Source: Erythrobacter sp. YJ-T3-07
Lineage (GTDB): Bacteria > Pseudomonadota > Alphaproteobacteria > Sphingomonadales > Sphingomonadaceae
Reading direction: 5' to 3'
DNA: 64,000 nt
Assembly: GCF_015999305.1 (NCBI RefSeq)
Contig: NZ_JAEAGP010000001.1
Coordinates: 1,240,001-1,304,000 of the forward strand
Shown: piece after piece, positions 52,131 to 61,900 of the stretch
Position numbering within the stretch: position 1 is the stretch's first letter
How the letters are laid out: the number at the start of each line of letters is the position of its first letter
Notes under the pieces: model-generated
The model's database searches: none
Told to the model about the DNA's origin: nothing
The model's input: only the letters and a program-made list of their open reading frames with translations
Made by a program: the position numbers and the translations under genes

Positions 52131-54232
52131 GCGGTCAGACCAGCCCGATTTTCGGCAATCTCGACTGGAGCGTGACGCCTTTTACCGATGTGCTGCAGCA
52201 TCCGGGCACCAGTACGATCATCGGAGCTTTCGCGGCGAGCGTGCTGGTCCTCGGTGCGATCGCCGCGGTGGCCCTGTTTACCCGCATGCGCTGGTGGGGC
52301 TCGCTTTACCGCAACTGGCTGACATCGCCCGACGCCAAGAAGATCGGCATCATGTATATCGCGCTCGCGCTGGTCATGCTGGCCCGCGGCATCATCGAAG
52401 GCTTCGTGATGCGCGCCCATCAGGCGAGCGCGCTGGGCACGCTGAGCGCGCCCGAGAGCGGGCTGGTCGCGCCCGATCACTTCGCACAGCTGTTCAGCAC
52501 GCACGGAACGATCATGATCTTCTTCGTCGCGATGCCGTTGCTGATCGGGCTGATTAACTTCGTCCTGCCGCAACAGCTGGGCGCGCGCGACATGGCGTTC
52601 CCGGTGCTCAATCAGGTGAGTCTCGGGCTGACGGCGTCGGGCGCGGCGCTGGTCATGATCTCGCTGCTGATCGGCGATTTCGGCACTGGCGGGTGGACCA
52701 TGTACCCGCCCTATACGGGCAAGATCTTCAGCCCGGGCGAGGGGGTGGACTACTGGCTGTGGGCGATCCTGATCTCGGGCATGGGATCGACACTAACGGG
52801 CATGAATTTCGCCGTGACGATCTTCAAGCAGCGCGCGCCGGGCATGCACCTGATGCGCATGCCGCTGTTCTGCTGGACGAGCCTGTGCGTCGCCATCATG
52901 CTGATCTACGCCATGCCCGCGCTGACAGTGTCGAGCGCGATGCTGGCGCTCGATCGCTATGCCGATTTCCACTTCTTCACCAACGAAGCGGGCGGCAACA
53001 TGATGAATTACGCCAACATCTTCTGGATGTTCGGTCATCCCGAGGTTTACATCCTGATCCTGCCAGCCTTCGGCGTGTTCTCGGAGATCAGCTCCACATT
53101 CTCGGGCAAGCGGCTCTACGGCTACACCTCGCTGGTGATTGCGAGCATGTGCATCGCGGTGATCAGCTTCACCGTCTGGCTGCACCACTTCTTCACCATG
53201 GGGCAGAGCGCGGGCGTGAACATCGCCTTCGGCATCGCCACGATGGTGATCGGCATTCCGACCGGCGTGAAGATCTACGACTGGATGGCGACCATCTGGC
53301 GCGGCCGCGTGCGTATCACCACGCCGATTGTTTACCTCACGGGCTTCTTCCTGCTGTTCGTGATCGGCGGGCTATCGGGCATCATCCTCGCCAATCCGTC
53401 GATCGACTATCAGGTGCACAACTCGACCTTCCTGGTGGCGCACTTCCACAACGTGATCATTCCCGGCGTGCTCTTCGGCATGCTGGCGGGCATTCACTAC
53501 TGGTTCCCCAAGGCCTTCGGCTTCCGGCTGAGCGAGACGTGGGGGCGGCGCACCGCGTTCCTGTTCGTCGGCGGGTTCGTCTTCACCTTCATGCCGCTCT
53601 ACGTGCTCGGCCTGATGGGCATGCCGCGCCGCTCGCCGACGTTCCAGAACCCCGATTTCCTGCCGTGGATGTATCTTGCCGCGTTCGGCGGGGTGCTGAT
53701 GTTGTGTGCGCTCGCCAGCCTGATCTGGACGTTCTGGACCAGTTACCGCCACCGCGCGGCTCTCGCTGTTCCCGGCGGCGATCCATGGAACGGCTCGACC
53801 CTCGAATGGTCGACCCCCGCGCCTGTGCCCGAATGGACCTTCCCCTGCATCCCGCAGGTGCATGCACGCCACGATTGGGGTGAGAGGAAGCGCGCGGGCG
53901 ACCCGTGGAAAGCCCCCGCCGAGTACACCGACATCGAAATGCCGGCCAACACCGCGCACGGCCTGCTGATCGCGGTCGCGGCCTTCCTGCTCGGCTTTGC
54001 GATGGTGTGGCACATCTGGTGGCTCGCGATCCTCGGCGCCCTTGCCATCCCCGGCCTCCTGATCCTTCGCGCGATGCGGGTAATCGAGCCGCGGATCGTT
54101 CCGGCGGCGCAGGTTGCCGAAGCTGACAGCCGGTTCCGCCAGCTGGTCGCTAGCCTACCCGCCGCAACCCGCGCCGACGAAGAGACGCAGCGCAATCGCG
54201 GCGTCCCCGATATCTCGGAGTTCGCAGGATGA
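52127..54232 (+). CDS. cyoB: Ubiquinol oxidase subunit I (haem-copper)
   Basis: 701 residues with about 15 membrane helices. Haem-copper oxidase landmarks are FSTHGTIMIFFVAMP (low-spin haem His), WMFGHPEVYILILPAFGVFSEI (CuB His and the Tyr of the active-site crosslink), HHFFTMGQS (CuB histidines) and HFHNVIIPG (high-spin haem and low-spin haem His). Proton-translocating quinol oxidation to water is the family function. The gene starts inside the cyoA stop and its own stop overlaps cyoC, so all four subunits are translationally coupled. Confidence 0.97.
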   Translation: MSGQTSPIFGNLDWSVTPFTDVLQHPGTSTIIGAFAASVLVLGAIAAVALFTRMRWWGSLYRNWLTSPDAKKIGIMYIALALVMLARGIIEGFVMRAHQASALGTLSAPESGLVAPDHFAQLFSTHGTIMIFFVAMPLLIGLINFVLPQQLGARDMAFPVLNQVSLGLTASGAALVMISLLIGDFGTGGWTMYPPYTGKIFSPGEGVDYWLWAILISGMGSTLTGMNFAVTIFKQRAPGMHLMRMPLFCWTSLCVAIMLIYAMPALTVSSAMLALDRYADFHFFTNEAGGNMMNYANIFWMFGHPEVYILILPAFGVFSEISSTFSGKRLYGYTSLVIASMCIAVISFTVWLHHFFTMGQSAGVNIAFGIATMVIGIPTGVKIYDWMATIWRGRVRITTPIVYLTGFFLLFVIGGLSGIILANPSIDYQVHNSTFLVAHFHNVIIPGVLFGMLAGIHYWFPKAFGFRLSETWGRRTAFLFVGGFVFTFMPLYVLGLMGMPRRSPTFQNPDFLPWMYLAAFGGVLMLCALASLIWTFWTSYRHRAALAVPGGDPWNGSTLEWSTPAPVPEWTFPCIPQVHARHDWGERKRAGDPWKAPAEYTDIEMPANTAHGLLIAVAAFLLGFAMVWHIWWLAILGALAIPGLLILRAMRVIEPRIVPAAQVAEADSRFRQLVASLPAATRADEETQRNRGVPDISEFAG

Positions 54233-54855
54233 GCGGCAACGGCCTCTACCCGGGACTCAACCTCGGCGCGACGCATGGGGAGGCGCACGCAGACGCCGAA
54301 AAGACCGTGTTCGGCTTCTGGGTGTTCCTGATGAGCGACCTCATCATCTTCGGCATCCTGTTCGCCTCCTACGCTTCGTATCTCGATCCCATAGGGATGG
54401 CGGGCGGGCCGGGGCCGAAGGACCTGTTCGACCTGACCAGCGTGGCGATCCAGACCGCTTTCCTGCTGGTCGGCGGGATTGCCTATGCGGGCGTGTCGCT
54501 GGCGCTGAAATATGATCGGGGCCGCGCGAGGATCATCGCCTGGCTGCTGGTGTGCGCATTGCTGGGCGCGGGCTTCCTGTTCTTCGAAGTGAAGGATTTC
54601 ATCGCCCAGGCGGGCGAGGGCGGCGTGCCGCAGGCGAGCGGCTGGCTCAGTTCCTACTGGGCGCTGGTCGGGCTGCATGGCCTCCACGTGTTCTCCGGCA
54701 TCGTGTGGATTCTCGCCATGATCGGGCAGATTGCGACACGCGGGCTCGACGATGTGGTGAAGGTGCGCCTGTCGATGCTCGGCGTGTTCTGGCACTTCCT
54801 CGACTTGATCTGGGTCGGGATCTTCTCGCTCGTGTTCCTGGTGCCCCTCGCATGA
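54229..54855 (+). CDS. cyoC: Ubiquinol oxidase subunit III
   Basis: 208 residues with five membrane segments, the CyoC layout. TVFGFWVFLMSDLIIFGILFASYASYL is the first helix, and LVGLHGLHVFSGIVWILAMI with HFLDLIWVGIFSLVFLVPLA is the C-terminal family signature. Both ends overlap neighbouring genes by 4 nt (ATGA). Confidence 0.95.
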   Translation: MSGNGLYPGLNLGATHGEAHADAEKTVFGFWVFLMSDLIIFGILFASYASYLDPIGMAGGPGPKDLFDLTSVAIQTAFLLVGGIAYAGVSLALKYDRGRARIIAWLLVCALLGAGFLFFEVKDFIAQAGEGGVPQASGWLSSYWALVGLHGLHVFSGIVWILAMIGQIATRGLDDVVKVRLSMLGVFWHFLDLIWVGIFSLVFLVPLA

Positions 54856-55244
54856 CGAAGCCCAACACCGGAGAGCTCGATCCGCAGGGTAACGCGGCCA
54901 GCGAGATCAGGAGCTATGCGACCGGCTTCGTGATCAGCCTGCTGCTGACCGTGGGCGCGTTTGCGGCGCTGCTGTCGGATCTGCCGACGACATGGAAGAT
55001 CGCCCTGATCTGCGGTGCGGCGCTGGTCCAGATTGTGGCGCACCTGCGCAATTTCCTCCATCTCAGCCTCGCCGATGCACAGTCAGAGGAGGATCTGCTG
55101 CTGGTGCTGTTCTCGGTCTGCCTGCTGGCGATCATGGCAGGCGGCACGTGGTACATCATGTCCGACCTTGGCGGGCGCATGCACGGGGGATCACAGGGCG
55201 AGGCCAGGGACGGGCATATGGGGACCGATCGAACCCATCGCTGA
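54852..55244 (+). CDS. cyoD: Ubiquinol oxidase subunit IV
   Basis: 130 residues with three membrane helices (ATGFVISLLLTVGAFAALL; IALICGAALVQIVAHLRNFLHL; LLLVLFSVCLLAIMAGGTWYIM), the CyoD pattern. The ATG at 54852 overlaps the cyoC stop. The C-terminus carries a Gly/His-rich tail (MHGGSQGEARDGHMGTDRTHR). No cyoE (haem O synthase) follows, so the haem is unresolved here. Confidence 0.93.
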   Translation: MTKPNTGELDPQGNAASEIRSYATGFVISLLLTVGAFAALLSDLPTTWKIALICGAALVQIVAHLRNFLHLSLADAQSEEDLLLVLFSVCLLAIMAGGTWYIMSDLGGRMHGGSQGEARDGHMGTDRTHR

Positions 55245-55363
55245 GCGATCGCGACGCGGAATTTTTGGCTCCGAACCGGCGGCTTTTCCCCACTGCGAAA
55301 CCGTCACGCCGGACCATTTTTCGCGTCGGTCGGCGGCCGGATATGGTAAACCTGCGATGATGG

Positions 55364-55382
55364 ACCCGGCGGGGGGCCGGGT
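55364..55382 (+). terminator. Small GC hairpin between cyoD and the GH114/RTX gene
   Basis: ACCCGGC and GCCGGGT form a 7-bp stem around a GGGGG loop. It is 19 bp before the next ATG and 119 bp after cyoD. It could terminate cyo transcripts or influence translation of the next gene; there is no T-run. Confidence 0.35.
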
Positions 55383-55400
55383 TGGTGTCGGGGGGCAACC

Positions 55401-58400
55401 ATGCCAGTTTCAAGCTTCATCATTCAGTATTCGAACGTAAATTATGCCGACCTTCTGTCGGCCGATGCCGATCTCATCATCACCGAGGGTGATGGCGATG
55501 ATTCGCCGCTGATCACGGAACATCTCACCCCGGGCGAGATCGCCAACCTGATCGCGCAGGGCCGTTTGGTCGCAGGCTACGTCAATGTCGGCGTGACCGA
55601 TGCGGTGCGCGGATACTGGAATCCCGGCTGGACCTCGGCGGGCTCCTACGGCGCGGGCGAGGATGATCTCAATCCAGTCGCCGCAACGGCGCCTGCCTTC
55701 CTGCAGGGCGCACCCACCAACAGCTTCGGGCGGCTGGTCGATTTCACCGATCCGGACTGGCAGCAGATCGTGGTCGATCAGGTCACGTTCCTGCTTACAG
55801 AGCGTGGCTTCAACGCGATCTTCCTCGATGATGTGAACACTTACTACCAGCGCTATGTCACGCTGAACGGAGAGCCTGCCACCGCCACCGCTCGCGCCGA
55901 ACTTGCCGCGCAGGCACAGGCGATGACCGAGTTCGTCACCCGCATCCGGGGCGTGATGGACACTATCAATCCGGACGCAGTGCTGATCGCATCGACCGAT
56001 CCCTATATGCCCGACAATTCGCCGGGCGGCGCAAGCGGAGCGATCGCCGACCAGTATCGCGACGCGGTCGACTGCTATCTGCTCGACAATATGCCGAACC
56101 AGGCCGCACTCGACCGGGCGGCGGCTGTGTTCGGGGACCATCTCCTGGTCGTCCAGTCGGACGGCAGCTTTCCAACCGGAGCCAGCGGCCCGCTGACGCT
56201 CGACGATCTGCACGGCTATGGCCCGGCATTCTTGGCGCCATCATCCGCCTATTCCATCTTCGTCCCGTTCGAGCGTCCGACCGCCACGACCGGCACCCTC
56301 ATCGAAGGCGGCGATGGCCCCAACACGCTTCGCGGGGGCGATGGCGATGACATCATTCTGACCGGCGAGGGTGCGGACACCGCCTATGGCGGAGGCGGGA
56401 ACGACTTGATCGCCGGTAGCACCAATTCCGGAATGCGCGCTTTCTTCGCCGAAGGTGCCGAAGTCACCCGGCCCGTGCTTCAGGGCCCCTTCGTCATCGT
56501 GGACGGGGGAGACGCCCTTTACGGAGAGGGCGGCGACGATCGGATCTATGTGGGATATAACAGCCTGGCCGACGGCGGCGCGGGCTTCGACACAGCCTAT
56601 GTCGATATGCGCCTCATGTGGGTGTCGTGGGTCGCGGGCTCGGTTCTCACCACGCATAACGACCTTGGAGTGAACGTCGATCTGTCGCAGGCCGACGCTG
56701 GTTCGGTCGTGCTCAATGTCGGCGGGGTAGGTAACCTCGCGGTCACGCTGACCGATTTCGAGAGGTTCGTCATCACCTTCGGATCGGGCGACGACGTCGT
56801 CATCGGCGGCGCGGGCAATGACATCCTCCAGGGAGATTCCTACAACTTCCCCGGCGGGGACGACACGATCGACGGCGGGGGTGGAGACGACGACATCTAT
56901 GGCGGTGGCGGAGCCGACATTTTGCGCGGTGGTGACGGCAATGACCGTCTTAACGGCGGCGAAGTGTCGCCGGGCTACGATGACTACGTGGCCGATCAGC
57001 TCTTCGGTGACGCCGGTGACGATCTTATCATCGGTCGACCGCTCGACATCATCGATGGCGGCAGCGGGTACGACACGCTGGAGCTGTGGCTGGGCGAAAG
57101 TGGGCTCGACTACACGATCGACCTGGCGGCCATCACTTCGGGCAGCACCGTGACCCTCATCGACGGCACATCGATTACCGGGATCGAAGAAGTCTCGGTG
57201 CTGCGCTTAGGAAATGGCAACGAAACCGTCATCGGGACTTCGGGCAACGACACTATTCGCGCAGAGGGCGGCGATGACGTGCTCGACGGGGGTGCCGGGG
57301 TGGATACCGCAGTATTCGGTGGCAGGCGCAGCGAATATACGATCACACAGCTCTTGAACGGGCATGTGCGGGTCTCCGGGCCGGACGGGACCGACGATCT
57401 GGTTCGTATCGAGCAGCTGCGGTTTTCGGACGGCACCTATGTGCAGGAAATAACCACCGGTCCGGTGAGCCTGGGCTACGCAGGCTTCGGCTACGCGCCC
57501 GAGGCAGGCGGCTGGGCGGACAACACGACCTATCCGCGCGGCGTGGCGGATATCGACGGCGATGGCCGGGCGGACCTGATCGGCTTCGGCAGTGCAGGGC
57601 TGTTTGCGGCGCTTTCCAATGGTGACGGCACCTTCGGGGAGACCTTCCTCGCCTATAGCGGCTTCGGCGCGAGTGATGCTGCGGGCGGCTGGGCGAACGA
57701 CAATCTTTACCCGCGCACCATTGCCGATGTGAACGGCGACGGGCTGCAGGATCTGGTCGGGTTCGGTTCGGCGGGCGTCTCGATCGCGCTCGGCCAGGCT
57801 CCGGCATCGGGGCAGGCGGTCGCTTTCGGGCCCGCCACGCTCGCCTATGCAGGCTTCGGCGCGAGCGATGCCGCGGGCGGCTGGACCAGCGGCGATACCT
57901 ACCCCAGAACCGTGGCGGACGTGAACGGCGACGGGCGCGGCGACCTGGTCGGCTTCGGCGGCGCGGGCGTGTATGTCGCGCTCGGCCAGTCGGATGGCAG
58001 CTTCGGCGCGACGCAGCTTGCGCTGAACGGGTTCGGTGCTTCGGATGCGGGCGGCGGCTGGTTGTCGGACGATCGCTTCCCGCGTGTGCTTGCCGATGTG
58101 AATAATGACGGACGCGCGGACATCGTCGGCTTCGCGGCCGATGGCACTTACGTCGCGCTGGGGCAGTCCGACGGGAGCTTTGGCAGCATGATGCTCGGCA
58201 TTGCGGGCTTCGGCTATGCCGATATTGGCGGCGGCTGGTCGACCGCAGACCGCTATCCCCGCACGCTGGGCGATGTGAACGGCGACGGGGTGGCGGATAT
58301 TATCGGCTTTGGCGGAGACGGCACCTACGTGGCGCTGGGGCGCGGCGACGGCACCTTCGGCGATACCACGCGGATGGTCGATTCCTTCGGGCAGAGCGAT

Positions 58401-58694
58401 GCCGGTGGCGGCTGGTCGAGCAACGACCGGTTTCCCCGCTTCGTCGCCGATATCGACGGCGATGGACTGGCCGATCTGGTCGGCTTCGGCGGGGCGGGGG
58501 CCTATGTGGCGCGCGCCAGTGTCGGGTGGGTGCGCCAGAGCGGGCAGGAAGGTCAGTCCGGCGCTGGCGATCACCTGCCCGACTGGGCCGAGGTTTTCGC
58601 AGGTGCCGAAGCTGCGCCCGACCCGCGTGGGCCCTTACCCCTGCCGGTAGAGATGGCGGCGGTCGTCGAGCATGCCGCGATGCATGCCTTCTGA
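55401..58694 (+). CDS. Secreted GH114-like/RTX/VCBS-repeat protein
   Basis: 1,097 residues, no Sec signal, as expected for type I secretion. The first ~290 residues resemble the GH114 endo-alpha-1,4-polygalactosaminidase barrel: LVAGYVNVGVTDAVRGYWNPGW, RLVDFTDPDWQQIVVDQV and FNAIFLDDVNTYY, whose aspartates are candidate catalytic residues. Calcium-binding RTX nonapeptides follow (GGDGDDIIL, GGGGNDLIA, GGGADILRGGDGNDRLNGG; about 300-640), then AVFGGRRSEYTIT...IEQLRFSDGTYV, a serralysin-like linker. Six VCBS/FG-GAP-like repeats occupy about 692-1040, and a short unique C-terminus follows. Substrate could be an exopolysaccharide; the function is not demonstrated. Confidence 0.88.
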   Translation: MPVSSFIIQYSNVNYADLLSADADLIITEGDGDDSPLITEHLTPGEIANLIAQGRLVAGYVNVGVTDAVRGYWNPGWTSAGSYGAGEDDLNPVAATAPAFLQGAPTNSFGRLVDFTDPDWQQIVVDQVTFLLTERGFNAIFLDDVNTYYQRYVTLNGEPATATARAELAAQAQAMTEFVTRIRGVMDTINPDAVLIASTDPYMPDNSPGGASGAIADQYRDAVDCYLLDNMPNQAALDRAAAVFGDHLLVVQSDGSFPTGASGPLTLDDLHGYGPAFLAPSSAYSIFVPFERPTATTGTLIEGGDGPNTLRGGDGDDIILTGEGADTAYGGGGNDLIAGSTNSGMRAFFAEGAEVTRPVLQGPFVIVDGGDALYGEGGDDRIYVGYNSLADGGAGFDTAYVDMRLMWVSWVAGSVLTTHNDLGVNVDLSQADAGSVVLNVGGVGNLAVTLTDFERFVITFGSGDDVVIGGAGNDILQGDSYNFPGGDDTIDGGGGDDDIYGGGGADILRGGDGNDRLNGGEVSPGYDDYVADQLFGDAGDDLIIGRPLDIIDGGSGYDTLELWLGESGLDYTIDLAAITSGSTVTLIDGTSITGIEEVSVLRLGNGNETVIGTSGNDTIRAEGGDDVLDGGAGVDTAVFGGRRSEYTITQLLNGHVRVSGPDGTDDLVRIEQLRFSDGTYVQEITTGPVSLGYAGFGYAPEAGGWADNTTYPRGVADIDGDGRADLIGFGSAGLFAALSNGDGTFGETFLAYSGFGASDAAGGWANDNLYPRTIADVNGDGLQDLVGFGSAGVSIALGQAPASGQAVAFGPATLAYAGFGASDAAGGWTSGDTYPRTVADVNGDGRGDLVGFGGAGVYVALGQSDGSFGATQLALNGFGASDAGGGWLSDDRFPRVLADVNNDGRADIVGFAADGTYVALGQSDGSFGSMMLGIAGFGYADIGGGWSTADRYPRTLGDVNGDGVADIIGFGGDGTYVALGRGDGTFGDTTRMVDSFGQSDAGGGWSSNDRFPRFVADIDGDGLADLVGFGGAGAYVARASVGWVRQSGQEGQSGAGDHLPDWAEVFAGAEAAPDPRGPLPLPVEMAAVVEHAAMHAF
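57469..58525 (+). repeat. Six VCBS-type repeats in the GH114/RTX protein
   Basis: Six units of about 59-65 codons with a shared core: GFG-x-S/A-D-AGGGW...YPR...ADVNGDGRADLVGFG..GVYVALG..DGSFG. The second unit carries a small insertion (GQAPASGQAVAFGPA) that recurs at the equal position of the next gene's repeat block. They would form beta-propeller blades. Confidence 0.85.
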
Positions 58695-58722
58695 CCTCGC
58701 ACCACTGCGGTAAAACGCCCGT

Positions 58723-58741
58723 ACTGGGCGAAATACCCAGT
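58723..58741. promoter_or_regulatory. Perfect inverted repeat upstream of the giant repeat-protein gene
   Basis: ACTGGG-CGAAATA-CCCAGT (6-bp arms, 7-bp AT-rich spacer) lies 167 bp before the GTG of the giant gene and 29 bp after the preceding stop, at the start of an AT-rich stretch. This dyad form is common for two-fold symmetric regulators such as LuxR/FixJ types; the binder is unknown. Confidence 0.45.
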
Positions 58742-58907
58742 TGCCATAGGTTTCTATTAAGGATTATTTGCCCTTCGACTTAGACGGTATCCCTTGCTGT
58801 TGCGAAAAGGGGGTCGTGGTCGCGCGGTCTTCGCGTGGAGGGGCGCCCGGCGAGCGTGCTGGTGTGTCCCCCTCCATGCGTTAGATGTGGGTCGGAGGGG
58901 AAATTAA

Positions 58908-61900
58908 GTGGCATATCGGTCTTTCGGGCGTTTCGATTCCTATGTGAACCTTGGTATCGGCGCTCAGGCCATCGACCGGCAGGTTTCCGGTGAGTGGACC
59001 GATCTTACGGGCGAACGCTGGTATGCAAGTCGTCAGACGACCTCGCTGAGTCTGCCGGACTGGCAGGCCGATCCGTTTTCGACCGTGTACGCTCCGCTGC
59101 CCCAGCCAGTACCCACACAGCCCGCGCAGGCCGAATTCGGCGATACCACCGCCATTTACGACGGCTTCGGCTATCTGCCGTCTGCGGGGGGCTGGTCGGA
59201 CCAGCAGACCGCCCCGCGCACCATGGCGGACATGAATGGCGACGGGCGTGCCGATATCGTCGGTTTCGGCGAGGCAGGCGTGTACGTCGCGCTGGCGGAT
59301 TCGCAGGGTGGCTTCGGGCAGGCCTTCCTTGCCTATAACAGCTTCGGGTTCGGCGATGCGGCGGGCGGCTGGGCGGACAGCGTCACCTATCCGCGCGCAA
59401 TCGCCGACGTGAACGGCGATGGCCGGGCCGACCTGATCGGGTTCGGCTCCGCCGGCGTCTTCGTTGCGCTGGGCGAGGCACCCGGCTCCGGGCAGGGGCT
59501 CGCGTTCGGCAACGTCTTCCTCGCGATCGAAGGGTTCGGCGCGGCGGACGCGGGCGGCGGCTGGTTCTCGAACGATGCCTACCCGCGCATGATCGGCGAT
59601 GTGAACGGCGATGGCCGGGCGGATATCGTGGGCTTCGGCGGGAGAGGCGTGTTCGTCTCGCTCGGCCAGGCGGATGGCACCTTCGCAGCCAGCCAGTCTG
59701 CCTATTCGGGCTTCGGCCGCAGCGACGGCACGGGCGCATGGATCTGGCAGCAGGAAACCCCCCGCGAACTGGCCGACGTCAACGGCGATGGCCGGGCGGA
59801 CATTATCGCCTTCGGCCGCGACGGGGTCTACGTCTCCTTCGGCCAGGCAAACGCCACCTTCGCCACCGCGAGCTTCGCGCTGGCAAGCTTCGGTGCGGAT
59901 GCGGCGGCAGGCGGCTGGGTCAATAACGACACCTATCCGCGGCGCGTCGGCGACGTGAACGGCGACGGGTTCGCCGATATCGTCGGCTTCGGGTCCAACG
60001 GAGTTTACGTCGCCGTCGGGCGTGGCGACGGGACCTTCGCCGATCCGGTGATGACCATCCAGGGCTTCGGCGGCAGCGACGAAGCGGGCGGCTGGTCTTC
60101 CGAAAGCCGCTTCCCGCGTGTTCTCGCCGATCTCAACGGCGATGGCGTCGCGGATATCGTCGGCTTCGGGCCCGGTTCGGTCTATGGGGCGCTGGGCGTC
60201 AATCCCAACCGCAGCGCGCCGGTGATCACCAGCGGTCCGAGCGCGAGCGTCTCGGAAAACCAGACCAGCGCCTATCTCGCGCGCGCGACCGATGCCGACG
60301 GCAATGCGATCACCTTCTCGATCTCCGGCACCGATGCGGCGCTGTTCACCATCAACGCCAGCACCGGCGTGGTGACCTTCCGCAATGCGCCCGACTTCGA
60401 AAATCCGGCGGATGCGGGCGGCGACAACGTCTACAACTTCACCGTCACCGCGAGCGACGGGCGCTTCTCTACCGATCAGGCAGTGGCGCTCACCGTCACC
60501 AATGCGAACGATAACAGCCCGGTCTTCACCTCGGGCGCGACCGTGAACGTGGCGGAGAACCAGACCGCCGCCTACACCGCGACGACGACCGATGCCGATG
60601 GCAACATCATCCTCTACTCGATTTCGGGCGTCGACGCCGCGCTGTTCAATATCGACGCGGCCACCGGCGTGGTCACCTTCCGCAATGCGCCGGATTACGA
60701 AAACCCGGCAGATGCGGGTGGCGACAACGTCTACAACTTTACCGTCACCGCCAGCGACGGGACCAATTCGACCAATCAGGCGGTGGCGGTCACCGTGACC
60801 GACGTTCTCGAACAGCGGATCATCGACCTCACCACGCTGACCGGCGCGCAAGGCTTCATCATCCAGGGCGATGCGGCGCATGACTACGCCGGAACATCGG
60901 TTTCGTTTGCGGGCGATCTAAACGGTGACGGCTATGCCGACGTGATCGTGGGAGCGCCTGACGGCGACGATGGCGGCTCTGTTGCTGGCGAGGCCTACGT
61001 GGTGTTCGGCTCTGCAAGCGGATTCGGCACCGATGTCGATGGTCGCCAGGTGATCGACCTGACCACGCTCACCGCGGCGCAGGGTTTCGTCATCCAAGGC
61101 GATTCGGCTGCCGACCGGGCGGGGGGGACGGTCTCATCTGCTGGGGATATCAATGGCGACGGTTATGATGATCTGATCGTCGGGGCAGCTGGCGGCGACG
61201 ATGGCGGCAGCTTGTCGGGCGAGGCTTATGTGGTGTTCGGCACGGCATCCGGCTTCGGAACCAATGTTAATGGCCGGCAGGTTGTCGATCTCACTACGTT
61301 GACGGCGGCGCAGGGCTTCATCATCCAGGGCGATACGGCGAACAACAGTGCGGGCACCGCAGTTTCGTGGGCCGGCGATGTGAACGGCGATGGCTATGGC
61401 GATGTCATCATCGGGGCAACGGGCGTGGACGATGGCGGTTCGAGGGCTGGCGCGGCCTATGTGGTGTTCGGTTCGGCGAGCGGGTTCGGCAGCGACGTCG
61501 ATGGCCGCCAGGTGATCGACCTGACCACGCTCGCCGCCGCGCAGGGTTTCATCATTCAAGGCGATGAAGCCAGTGACAACGCCGGTTGGTCGGTGTCCTC
61601 AGCGGGCGATGTCAACGGCGATGGCTACGACGATCTGATCGTCGGGGCGCGCTATGGCGATGATGGCGGCAGTAATGCAGGCGAGGCCTATGTGGTGTTC
61701 GGTTCGGCGAGCGGGTTCGGCAGCGACGTCAATGGCCGCCAGGTGATCGACCTGACCACGCTCAACGCGACGCAGGGTTTCATCATCCAGGGCGATGTTG
61801 AGGGAGACCTTTCCGGTTGGTCGGTGTCTTCGGCGGGCGATGTCAACGGTGATGGCTACGACGATCTGATCGTCGGGGCGCGCTACGGCGATGATGGCGG

